Origin: Nitrospira sp. CR1.3
GTDB taxonomy: Bacteria > Nitrospirota > Nitrospiria > Nitrospirales > Nitrospiraceae
NCBI GenBank assembly: GCA_014055525.1
Contig: WIAH01000010.1
Location: 1 to 64,000 of the forward strand
DNA: 64,000 nucleotides
Reading direction: 5' to 3'
The notes beneath the pieces are model-generated. The model worked only from the letters and a program-made list of their open reading frames with translations, was not told the DNA's origin and did no database searches. This document shows, piece after piece, positions 49,814 through 58,068 of this stretch (within the stretch, counting starts at the first letter, position 1; every line of letters begins with the position of its first letter). Position numbers and translations under genes: made by a program.

Positions 49814-51871
49814 ATGCCGAAGAAGACAAGCTCCGCCGCGGTTCCCAAGCCTGCGCCTCCCGTCCCGCGAACTCCTGAAGAAGCCGCCCCGAAGAAAGCC
49901 GCCGCGAAACCTGCGCAGCAGGTGACTGCGGTTGAGATGGGCGCGCGCCAGCGGGAGATCTCCGTTTCGGAATTTTTCACGAAGAACCGGCACCTGCTGG
50001 GTTTTGACAGCCCCCGCAAGTCGCTCTTGACCTGCGTGAAGGAAGCCGTCGACAACGCGCTCGATGCGAGCGAGGAAGCCGGCATTCTTCCGGATGTGGC
50101 CGTCCGGCTGGAAGTGGTCCCGACCAACGGGACGGTTCCGCCGGCGAGCCAGGCCACACGATTCCGCGTCACGGTGACCGACAACGGGCCTGGCATCGTT
50201 CGCCAGCAGATCCCGCGCATCTTCGCGAAGCTGCTCTACGGCTCGAAGTTCCATCGCATGCGGATGAGCCGGGGCCAGCAGGGGATCGGCATCTCTGCAG
50301 CCGGCATGTACGGCCAGCTCACGACGGGCAAACCGGTCAAGATCATCTCCCGCACGGGACCGCGCGCCGCCGCCCATTTCTTCGAAGTCCAGATCGACAC
50401 GAAGAAGAACGAGCCGCTCGTGCATGAAAATAAACAGATCGAGTGGGACCGGCCGCAAGGAACGCAGGTGGCGCTCGAAGTCGAAGGCAAATACCAGAAG
50501 GGCCGCGCGTCCGTGGATGAATGGTTGGAACAGACATCCATCGCTAATCCCCACGTGAAACTGACCTACCACACGCCGGAAGGGGAGGCGAAGGAGTACC
50601 CGCGCACCTACCACGAGCTGCCGCCGTCGCCGCGGGAGATCAAGCCGCATCCCTACGGTATCGAGTTCGGAATGTTCCTCAAGATGCTGCAGGATACGAA
50701 GAGCCATTGGGTCTCGGGATTTCTGGCAAGCGATTTCTGCCGCGTGTCGCCGCAGTTGGCCGACGAGATATGCAAGACTGCGAAGGTCTCGCCCCATTTG
50801 AAGCCGCGCGATCTGAAGGGCCATGCGGCCGAGACGCTCTACCAGACGATTCAAAACACAAAGATCATGGCCCCCCCGACGAATTGCATCTCGCCGATCG
50901 GCGAGAAGGCGATCCTGTCCGGCCTCTATAAACAGATCAAGGGGGAGTTCTACACCGCGGTAAGCCGGCCGCCCGCCGTCTATCGCGGCAATCCCTTTCT
51001 CATCGAAGCGGGACTGGCCTACGGCAACCGGCCGGAGGATCAACAGAAGCCGCAACAGCCTGCGATGCCCAAAGCGGAAGGAGAACATGAAGAAGAGGAC
51101 TCGGAGCTGGCGCGGGTGATCCGCTACGCGAACCGGGTGCCGCTGCTCTTCCAGCAATCCGCCTGCTCGACGTTCAAGGCAGTGCTCAACACGACCTGGA
51201 GGAATTACGGCGTCTCGCAGTCGCGCGGCGCTCTGCCGGGCGGGCCGATGGTGATCTTCGTCCATATGGCATCGGTCTGGGTGCCGTTCACGAGCGAATC
51301 CAAGGAAGCGATCGCGGACTACGACGAGATTCAGAAGGAAATCACGCTCGCGCTCCGCGAATGCGGGAGGCGGCTTGGCCTATTCCTGCGGCGGCGCGAG
51401 CGGGCCGCGAGTGAATTCCGGCGGCGAAATATCTTCGAGCTGTACATCGAAGAAGTGGTCGACGCCTGCGACCGGCTCAAAGGCGGCAAGCTCCCGAAAG
51501 CGAAACTGAAGGCGCAGCTCCAGAAGATCGCCACGTCGCGCACCGGCGGCTTGAAGACCGACGAGGCGTTGGGAAAAACCGGCGGCGGACCGGAAGGCCT
51601 GCCCCATTCGATCATCGTCACGGCGGAGGGTGTCGAGGGCGAGATCGCTCTCGCCGATCAAGTCGAACGTGACGCCGATCCTGCCGGTGTCCCGGTTGAA
51701 CCTGACCTGCTCGGCGACGAACAGCCGATTGAAACACCTTCGAAGAAACGGGCTGCCGGGCCCCAGGCCGCGAAGGGCAGGATCGCCAAAAGCGCGAAGG
51801 GCAAGGCGGCCCAGATGCCGCTCTTCAGCAAACCGGCAAAGCGAGAAAAAACCACGCGGCGTCGCGCGTGA
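49814..51871 (+). CDS. top6B: DNA topoisomerase VI subunit B
   Basis: A 685-residue type IIB topoisomerase ATPase subunit. GHKL motifs are in order: EAVDNALDA (77-85), VTDNGPGIV (121-129) and SRGQQGIGISAAGMYGQL (152-169). A helix-two-turn-helix region and the transducer domain follow, including the family sequences FLASDFCRVSP, APPTNCISPIGE and PGGPMVIFVHMASVWVPFTSE (partial). Residues 1-45 are an extra Pro/Ala/Lys-rich tail, and the C-terminus (640-685) is a Lys/Ala/Arg-rich tail not found in the archaeal enzyme, probably DNA-binding. It is followed by subunit A, 50 bp away. Confidence 0.95.
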   Translation: MPKKTSSAAVPKPAPPVPRTPEEAAPKKAAAKPAQQVTAVEMGARQREISVSEFFTKNRHLLGFDSPRKSLLTCVKEAVDNALDASEEAGILPDVAVRLEVVPTNGTVPPASQATRFRVTVTDNGPGIVRQQIPRIFAKLLYGSKFHRMRMSRGQQGIGISAAGMYGQLTTGKPVKIISRTGPRAAAHFFEVQIDTKKNEPLVHENKQIEWDRPQGTQVALEVEGKYQKGRASVDEWLEQTSIANPHVKLTYHTPEGEAKEYPRTYHELPPSPREIKPHPYGIEFGMFLKMLQDTKSHWVSGFLASDFCRVSPQLADEICKTAKVSPHLKPRDLKGHAAETLYQTIQNTKIMAPPTNCISPIGEKAILSGLYKQIKGEFYTAVSRPPAVYRGNPFLIEAGLAYGNRPEDQQKPQQPAMPKAEGEHEEEDSELARVIRYANRVPLLFQQSACSTFKAVLNTTWRNYGVSQSRGALPGGPMVIFVHMASVWVPFTSESKEAIADYDEIQKEITLALRECGRRLGLFLRRRERAASEFRRRNIFELYIEEVVDACDRLKGGKLPKAKLKAQLQKIATSRTGGLKTDEALGKTGGGPEGLPHSIIVTAEGVEGEIALADQVERDADPAGVPVEPDLLGDEQPIETPSKKRAAGPQAAKGRIAKSAKGKAAQMPLFSKPAKREKTTRRRA

Positions 51872-51921
51872 AGCGCGAGTCAACCAGATAGGCCAGGCAG
51901 ACCAGATAGACAGGGTTGAAT

Positions 51922-53025
51922 ATGGCTACCAAACTGAAAAAGACCACGGCAGTTGAAAAGAAACTGATCGGGCTTGCCGACATCGTGATTACGGCGGCGG
52001 ATCGATCGAAGGATCCGACGTTTTCCATCCCCATTCGCGCGCTCTCGAACGTGTCGTTCAATGAACGCAAGGGCCTGATCGAGATGGGGAACAAGAAGCA
52101 GGCGCGGTCGTTCTTCAACGTCGGCATGGCCAAGAAATTCATGCAGACCGTGCTCGTGGCCGATGCCCTCTCCGAATTGCAGCGGGCGGACCTCACCACC
52201 TCGCTCCGGGAAATTTACTACCGGACCAAACATACGATCAAAGACTCGCATGAGAACACGTTCGATACGCAGGACGAATCCGATCCGGTGATCGAGGATC
52301 TGGAAGTCTCGTTGGCAGCCCTGCGCGAAGAGTTGCATGTCCGCGCGGAGAACAGCGGCAGCATCGTCGGGCCGGTGATCTTCGGCGACGACGGCGACCG
52401 CGTGGATTGCGCCAGGCTTGGGAAAGGCGGCTATTCGGTCCCTTCGATCGTCGAGCCGGAATATCTGGAGATCCGCCGCTGCACCGCCGACTTCCTGCTC
52501 CTGGTGGAAAAGGGCACCCAATGGAACCGGCTGTCGGAGGACAAGTTCTGGCGCCGGTATAATTGCGTGCTCCTCACAGGAAACGGTCAGCCTCCCAGGG
52601 GGGTCAGGCGTCTCGCCCGGCGACTCCACGAAGAATACAAGCTGCCGGTCTATGTGCTCGTGGATAACGATCCCTGGGGCTACTACATCTATTCGGTCGT
52701 CAAGCAGGGCTCGATCAACCTGGCGTTCGAAAGCCAGCGCATGGCGATCCCGAAGGCGAAGTTCATGGGGTTGTCGAGCGCCGACCCTGAACGGTATGAG
52801 CTGCCGCGCAACGTCGGCATCAAGCTGAACGAGAAGGACATCGCCCGCGCGAAGGAACTGATGAACTACCAATGGTTCCAGAAGCCGGCCTGGCAGGCCG
52901 AGATCAAGCGTATGCTGACGAGCGGATTGAAGTACGAACTCGACGCGCTTGCGAACAAGGATTTTCAGTACCTCACCAAAAAATACCTGCCGCGGAAACT
53001 GAAGGAAAAAGACTGGCTGGATTGA
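51922..53025 (+). CDS. top6A: DNA topoisomerase VI subunit A (Spo11-like)
   Basis: A 367-residue subunit that cuts DNA. SLREIYYRTKH (94-104) includes the catalytic tyrosine (Y99 or Y100) of the winged-helix CAP domain. The TOPRIM domain has FLLLVEKGTQW (acidic residue in EKG) and VYVLVDNDPWGYYIYSVVK (DND metal site). The end matches archaeal enzymes (KDFQYLTKKYLPRKLK). With subunit B it forms the A2B2 enzyme that relaxes and decatenates DNA. The start ATG at 51922 follows AGGG; the gap to subunit B contains CCAGATAG words. Confidence 0.95.
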   Translation: MATKLKKTTAVEKKLIGLADIVITAADRSKDPTFSIPIRALSNVSFNERKGLIEMGNKKQARSFFNVGMAKKFMQTVLVADALSELQRADLTTSLREIYYRTKHTIKDSHENTFDTQDESDPVIEDLEVSLAALREELHVRAENSGSIVGPVIFGDDGDRVDCARLGKGGYSVPSIVEPEYLEIRRCTADFLLLVEKGTQWNRLSEDKFWRRYNCVLLTGNGQPPRGVRRLARRLHEEYKLPVYVLVDNDPWGYYIYSVVKQGSINLAFESQRMAIPKAKFMGLSSADPERYELPRNVGIKLNEKDIARAKELMNYQWFQKPAWQAEIKRMLTSGLKYELDALANKDFQYLTKKYLPRKLKEKDWLD

Positions 53026-53050
53026 CAAACTGTGGTAAGCTCCCGACCCT

Positions 53051-54205
53051 ATGCGGATTTTTGTGCTCGGCGTCGGTGCGACCGGGTCGCTGGTGGCCAA
53101 GCTCCTGCTCCGCCAGGGGCATCGCGTGTCCTGTGGAGACCGGGATCCTGAACGGGCCCGCTACTTCCTGGGCGTCAAGTCGCCCATTCCCGTCGAGCAG
53201 GTCAATGCGCGCGACCTGTGGAGCATCGCCAGGGCGGCTCGCGGCACCCAGCTGCTGGTGAACACCTGTCCGCCCGTGTTGAATCGCATCGTTCTGCGGG
53301 CCGCGCTCCGTTTGCGGACACACTACATCGACACTGCGTCCCACTACACGGGCCATCCCTTCAAAGCGGAGCAGTTCGGGTTCGCGCAACGATTCGAGGG
53401 GAAGCGGCGGACGGCTGTCTTCACGGCGGGCATCGCGCCGGGCTTAACCAATCTCTTGATTGCCGCGGCGGCGGACCTGCTTGATTCCGTCGAATCGGTC
53501 CGCGTCCGCCTCTACGAATCCACGGACGCCGACGGCCCGTTCTCGCAGTGGTCGGCGGAGGCGTCATTCGATGAAGCCGTGGCCCGTCCGCGCATCTACG
53601 CAGACAGGCGGTTTCACCTCGGCAAACGATTCGGAGACCGCGAGCTATTCCGCTTTCCGGCGCCGATCGGGCCAGTCAGCGTCGTCCTTGCCGCGCAGGA
53701 TGAAGTGATCACCGTGCCGTACGCGATCCCGATGAAATCGATGGACGTGAAGTTCGGCGGATCGGACATCGACCGGTTGCGCCGGTGGTATCGGCAGGGG
53801 AAGCTCCGGAAGTCCCGCCGCCCGGTCGCCTCGCGATTCATGCGAACTCCCACGCCCAGAACGGTGCATCGACTCCTTCGCCGGGGCATTCTCCACAATG
53901 CCCACTTTGCCGCTTCCGTGGTCGTCGAAGGTCTCAAGGACGAGCGACCGACGACGGTCCGGTGGGATGCGACAGTACCGAGCCTCTTTCAGCTGCGCCG
54001 GCAGGGCTCGCTCTCTTCACCGATCGCCTGGGCGACCGCGCAGATGACGGCGCTGTTCATAAAACACTTTCCGCGCGAGACGTTCGGCGTGTTCCCGCCT
54101 GAAGCCTTGTCGGTGGAGATCCGCCGCGCGATCCTGCGGGACGCCCGCGCGCGAGGTATCCGGCTGATGAAACGAGTGACATCGCGCGCCCCTCGTGATC
54201 TGTAA
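53051..54205 (+). CDS. Saccharopine dehydrogenase-like oxidoreductase
   Basis: A 384-residue protein with an N-terminal Rossmann fold: MRIFVLGVGATGSLVAKLLL then CGDRDPERARYFLG and LLVNTCPPVLNRIVLRAAL, followed by HYIDTASHYTG and the substrate domain TAGIAPGLTNLLIAAAADLLD (partial). This arrangement fits the saccharopine dehydrogenase NADP-binding family, whose members include enzymes of lysine and polyamine metabolism and many of unknown substrate. It begins 25 nt after top6A on the same strand and may be read through from it. No pathway partner is adjacent. Confidence 0.8.
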   Translation: MRIFVLGVGATGSLVAKLLLRQGHRVSCGDRDPERARYFLGVKSPIPVEQVNARDLWSIARAARGTQLLVNTCPPVLNRIVLRAALRLRTHYIDTASHYTGHPFKAEQFGFAQRFEGKRRTAVFTAGIAPGLTNLLIAAAADLLDSVESVRVRLYESTDADGPFSQWSAEASFDEAVARPRIYADRRFHLGKRFGDRELFRFPAPIGPVSVVLAAQDEVITVPYAIPMKSMDVKFGGSDIDRLRRWYRQGKLRKSRRPVASRFMRTPTPRTVHRLLRRGILHNAHFAASVVVEGLKDERPTTVRWDATVPSLFQLRRQGSLSSPIAWATAQMTALFIKHFPRETFGVFPPEALSVEIRRAILRDARARGIRLMKRVTSRAPRDL

Positions 54206-54264
54206 TCAGCCGCCGTCCCTGCGGTTGCGCCTGCTTTTCAGCCGGTGTTAAGATCTCCGCGGAA

Positions 54265-54337
54265 GCAGGTTGAGGTTAAGGTCGAGGCTAAGGCTGAGCC
54301 TCCGTCCACCCCAACCTTAACCTCAGCCTCAACCTGC
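54265..54337. repeat. GAGGTTAAG-word inverted repeat
   Basis: The left arm GCAGGTTGAGG (54265-54275) is the exact complement of CCTCAACCTGC (54327-54337). The inner parts are made of related words in opposite order (GAGGTTAAGG, GAGGCTAAGG / CCTTAACC, CCTCAGCC). The right arm ends 7 nt before the thioredoxin-like gene, leaving no space for a ribosome-binding site. Confidence 0.78.
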
Positions 54338-54344
54338 TCGAACT

Positions 54345-54614
54345 ATGCCGAACATCACGCTGCTTGTCTCTCCCAGCTGCGGAGCCTGTCCCTCGGCCAA
54401 GAGCCTGTGGAAACAGCTGCGCGTGAAGTACAGCTTCTCCTACCGGGAAGTGGACATCACAACTCCGGACGGTCAGGAACTGGCCAACCGCCATGCCGTG
54501 CGTGCCGTCCCGGCGACGATCATCGATGGACGCTTGACCTTCGTCGGCGTCCCGAGCCGCGAGAGCGCCGAAAAGGCCTTGCAGCTCAAAATGCGCCCGA
54601 AGGAAGGCAGCTGA
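54345..54614 (+). CDS. Thioredoxin-fold protein
   Basis: An 89-residue protein of the thioredoxin/glutaredoxin fold. The active site is SCGACPSAK (CxxC at residues 11-14 by count of the visible motif), followed by YREVDITTPDGQELANRH and the cis-proline loop RAVPATIIDG. It lacks a signal peptide, so it is cytoplasmic. The gene directly follows a repeat. Two bases separate it from a small zinc-ribbon gene, suggesting a joint redox or metal-related function, not further defined. Confidence 0.82.
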   Translation: MPNITLLVSPSCGACPSAKSLWKQLRVKYSFSYREVDITTPDGQELANRHAVRAVPATIIDGRLTFVGVPSRESAEKALQLKMRPKEGS

Positions 54615-54616
54615 TT

Positions 54617-54772
54617 ATGGACGAAGACGATATAGAACTCCCGATCCTTCCACGTATCGACAAGGGGCCTCCGCCCGATTGTCCGATCTGCGGCGATCCG
54701 ATGTCCTTCATCGACGGCGACTGGGCTTGCGTGGACTGCAACGGCGAGCTTTTGGGACCGGAGACCGGCTAG
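54617..54772 (+). CDS. Small zinc-ribbon protein
   Basis: A 51-residue acidic protein with two CxxC pairs: CPICGDPMSFIDGDWACVDC (residues 22-41), the pattern of a zinc ribbon. The remaining residues (MDEDDIELPILPRIDKG) are probably flexible. It starts with ATG 2 nt after the thioredoxin-like stop codon. The function is unknown; translational coupling to the redox protein is likely. Confidence 0.75.
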   Translation: MDEDDIELPILPRIDKGPPPDCPICGDPMSFIDGDWACVDCNGELLGPETG

Positions 54773-54797
54773 AAGAGGCCCCTCGTCACACGTCATG

Positions 54798-54876
54798 GGT
54801 CAATCGTTACGACCCAATGACGGCTTCATCAGGCTGCTCTTCCACTGTTGACGAATGACGCCTGACGATTGACGCC
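54798..54876. repeat. TGACG-word repeat
   Basis: TGACGAATGACGCCTGACGA-type words at 54850-54876 and related GTCAATCGTTACGACCCAAT at 54798-54820 precede the AddB-like gene. The last word lies 7 nt before its ATG, again without a ribosome-binding site. Confidence 0.65.
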
Positions 54877-54882
54877 TACCCT

Positions 54883-57800
54883 ATGCTCAAGGTCGTCACC
54901 GGTCGCTTTCATCCCCATCTCGAATCCGCTCTCGTCGATCACATCATCCGGATTAAGGCCGGCGATCCCTTCGCCGCGATCGCGATTCTCGCTCCATCGG
55001 CGCCGTTGCTCGATCGCGTCCGGCGCCTCCTGGCCATCGAACGGCAACTCGCCCTCCTCAACGTCCATTTTCTGACCTTCCACCAACTGGCGCTCCGGCT
55101 CGCCGACGAGCGGCGTGGTCAGGCGCAACCGGTTCCGGTTCGCATCGTCGACGATCTCTTTTTCGAGCAATTGGTTCGCCAACTCGTCCGAAACCGGCTC
55201 TCGGACCTGACGGCTCTGCAGCATCTCGGCCATTCCTCCGGAACATGGGGAGCCCTCTGGTCGACGATCCGCGACTTGAAGGACGCGGCAGTCGATCCGG
55301 CCGCAGCCCTGCGCGGACTGGTTGAAGGCTGTTTCGACAGGGAGGACACTGACTGGCTTCGGGCCCTGTTCGCTCTGCACGCCGCCGTGAAAGAAGTCGG
55401 CGCAACGCTCGAAGTGGGAACGGCGGACGATCTCGCCGAGTCTCTGCTCCCGTCCGTCTCGACCTCTTCCTTTCTCGCATCGCTCCGCCAGGTCCTCTAT
55501 TACGGCTTCTACGATCTCACGCAGGTGCAGCTCTCTCTCTTCGAGGCCGTGAGCGCTACGGCCCCGACCACGCTGTTCTTTCCCTTGGAGGAGGGGACCT
55601 CGTTCGATTTCGCGCGACGGTTCTTCGATCGCCATATCCGACGGCTGGTCACGACCCCGTCCGCGCTGACCAGGCCGAGCGATTTCAACCAGTCAGCTGT
55701 CGCTTCACCGGCCCTCACGATTCGCAGCGTCATCGGCTTGGAAGAGGAGCTGGCTTCTACCTGTCGTACGATCCTCGACCTGGTCGAGACGAACGGCTAT
55801 CGATTCGACGAGATCGGCGTGGTCGCCCGTACCTTGGATCCCTATCGCTCGTCGCTTCAGCCGGTATTCGATCGCCATCGTATTCCCTTCACGACGACGG
55901 CGGGACGGTTGCTCATTCACGAGCCGCTGTGCAAGATCCTGATCCAGCTGGCGACATTGCCCGCCGACAACTTCTATCGCGCCACGGTGCTCGATGTCGT
56001 GAGCTCGCCGCTCTATGTGACGGCACTGGACCATGAACGTTCGCCGCACTACAGGCCGGAACAATGGAAACTGATCGTTCCGGCCTTACAGATCACGCAC
56101 GGACTCGACGAGTGGGCGCGCCTGGAGCGGGCGGGCCGGTCGGCGTTGCAACTGGAGGGTGAGAACGAAGAGTCCGGCCCGGCCCTGGATCTGGACATCG
56201 CGCCGGACGCCATCGGGTTGCTGTGGCAGGTTGTGTCTCCACTCCTTGAAGCCTGCGCGGCGCTGCCGCAACGCGGCACGTTCGGACAGTTGCTGGAGGC
56301 CTTCCGACCGCTCGTGACCCGACATCTGCGCCGTCCGGCCTCAGTGGAAGCAGCCGGGCAGGATCCGCATGTCGCGCGTCTCGCCTCGACCTGGGACACG
56401 ATCGACCGGATCTGGACCACCCTCGGCGAGTTGGACGCGCTCGCAGAGGAGGTCAGCTGGACCGAGTTCGTCGAGCTGCTCACCCACGCGCTTGAGCGTG
56501 CAACCATGCCACAGGAGGCCGCAAGGTATCAGGGCGTGTCGGTGCTCGATGCGATGGCGGCGCGGGGCCTGCCCTTCAAAGCGCTGTTCGTCCTGGGCCT
56601 GAATGAAAAGGTTTTTCCGCGCTACATTCGGGAGGACGCCTTTCTCCGGGATCGGCACCGCCTGGTCTTGGACGCCACGCTCGGATTCAAGATCGACGAG
56701 AAGTTGAGCGGGTACGATGAAGAGGCTCTGCTGTTCAGTCTGCTCCGTCAAGCCGCTGTCTCCCGCCTGTACCTGTCGTTTCAGCGGGCCGACGAAGCCG
56801 GCCGCATGCTGGTCCCCTCTCCCTACCTGTCGGAGACCGCGTTCCGTTCGGACGTCGAAAAACCTCTGCCGGAGATTGTTCCCCGGCGTCTGACCGATCG
56901 AATCGCCCAGCGGCCGGCGGCGCGGATGTTTCTACCGCCGGCCGACCTCGCACAATGGATGGCTCTGAACAGCCAGGATCCCGCCGGATTGTTGCGCTCG
57001 GTCGGTGGCGAGGCCGACCTGTTTCGCCATGCGGCTGAGGCCTTGGATCGAATCGAAGACGATCAGGCGTTACTCACCCCGTTTGACGGTCTGACCGGCC
57101 CTCTTGAGTCTCACTGGTCGCGACTGTTGCAACGAGGCATGGCGCCGACGCCGCTCGAACGGTACGCGCGCTGTCCCTTTCAATATTTTGCCGCCGATGT
57201 GCTGAGACTGGAGCCGATCCGGCTGCCGACCACGCAGGAACCGGACGCGCTCCTGCTCGGCACACTGTGCCACGGCGCACTGCGTCGTTATTACGAGCAA
57301 GGCCTTTCCCCCTGGCAGGCGATGGATCCGGCCATGGAGGACAGCAATACCCGCCGTATCGAGATCGCCGTTGAACAGGCGGCCAGAGACTGCGAATCGC
57401 GCCATCGTACCGGCCTCTATCTGCTCTGGGAACTGGCGAAAGCGCAGATGGTCGACCTGATCGGCGCAGCAGTTGATGATGAACGGGCACGGGAGAGCGA
57501 CCAGTTCATCCCGATCGCGTTTGAGGTGGAGGCGGAGGGGACCGTCCCGATCCCGGCAAACGGCAACAAACTGCCGCTGAAAGTCCATGGTCGGGTGGAC
57601 CGCATCGACCGGCACCGGGAATCCGGCGCGTTACGGATCATCGATTACAAATTCAAGACCGGCGCCAAAATGAAGACGGACGATCGCAACCTCCTGCAAT
57701 CGGCGGCCCGAGGATCCCGCCTCCAACCACCGCTCTATGCCGGGCTCGACCTGCCGGATCTGGGAACGCCCCGCCAGGTGCAATTCCTCTTTCTGGCGCC

Positions 57801-58068
57801 CAACTGGCCCTCGCCCATTGCGCGATCCACCTTCGACGCGGACGCCTGGGTTTCAGAAGCGGGATCGTTGATTCGCAACACCATCGCACTGTTGCTCGAC
57901 GGCGTGCAGAACGGCCGCTTCTACATTGTGCCGGACAGCTACTGCAAAACCTGTCCGTACCGCGTCGTCTGCCGGCGCGAGCATGCGCCGACCCGGTGGC
58001 GCGCGCATCGCGCGGCTGAACCCAAGCAACTCGCGGCGCTTCGCGCAATCAGGATCAAAGATGCGTAA
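54883..58068 (+). CDS. addB: AddB-like helicase/nuclease subunit
   Basis: A 1061-residue protein with an AddB layout: a degenerate superfamily I helicase body and a C-terminal PD-(D/E)XK nuclease domain. RYARCPFQYFAADVLRLE and later YCKTCPYRVVC give the four cysteines of the 4Fe-4S staple. GTLCHGALRRYYEQG, VHGRVDRIDRH and LRIIDYKFKTG provide the nuclease Asp and Lys residues. The usual N-terminal Walker A is not seen; the place is occupied by TGRFHPHLESALVDHI. It overlaps addA by 8 bp. Together they should resect double-strand ends for recombination and restrict phage DNA. Confidence 0.88.
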   Translation: MLKVVTGRFHPHLESALVDHIIRIKAGDPFAAIAILAPSAPLLDRVRRLLAIERQLALLNVHFLTFHQLALRLADERRGQAQPVPVRIVDDLFFEQLVRQLVRNRLSDLTALQHLGHSSGTWGALWSTIRDLKDAAVDPAAALRGLVEGCFDREDTDWLRALFALHAAVKEVGATLEVGTADDLAESLLPSVSTSSFLASLRQVLYYGFYDLTQVQLSLFEAVSATAPTTLFFPLEEGTSFDFARRFFDRHIRRLVTTPSALTRPSDFNQSAVASPALTIRSVIGLEEELASTCRTILDLVETNGYRFDEIGVVARTLDPYRSSLQPVFDRHRIPFTTTAGRLLIHEPLCKILIQLATLPADNFYRATVLDVVSSPLYVTALDHERSPHYRPEQWKLIVPALQITHGLDEWARLERAGRSALQLEGENEESGPALDLDIAPDAIGLLWQVVSPLLEACAALPQRGTFGQLLEAFRPLVTRHLRRPASVEAAGQDPHVARLASTWDTIDRIWTTLGELDALAEEVSWTEFVELLTHALERATMPQEAARYQGVSVLDAMAARGLPFKALFVLGLNEKVFPRYIREDAFLRDRHRLVLDATLGFKIDEKLSGYDEEALLFSLLRQAAVSRLYLSFQRADEAGRMLVPSPYLSETAFRSDVEKPLPEIVPRRLTDRIAQRPAARMFLPPADLAQWMALNSQDPAGLLRSVGGEADLFRHAAEALDRIEDDQALLTPFDGLTGPLESHWSRLLQRGMAPTPLERYARCPFQYFAADVLRLEPIRLPTTQEPDALLLGTLCHGALRRYYEQGLSPWQAMDPAMEDSNTRRIEIAVEQAARDCESRHRTGLYLLWELAKAQMVDLIGAAVDDERARESDQFIPIAFEVEAEGTVPIPANGNKLPLKVHGRVDRIDRHRESGALRIIDYKFKTGAKMKTDDRNLLQSAARGSRLQPPLYAGLDLPDLGTPRQVQFLFLAPNWPSPIARSTFDADAWVSEAGSLIRNTIALLLDGVQNGRFYIVPDSYCKTCPYRVVCRREHAPTRWRAHRAAEPKQLAALRAIRIKDA

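Noticed and set aside
49721..51265. A 514-codon minus-strand frame opposite top6B
   Set aside because: It is a shadow of the topoisomerase gene; the composition is Arg/Leu/Asp-rich without domain signals.
51880..53100. A 406-codon minus-strand frame opposite top6A
   Set aside because: Same reasoning: the sense strand carries all catalytic motifs.
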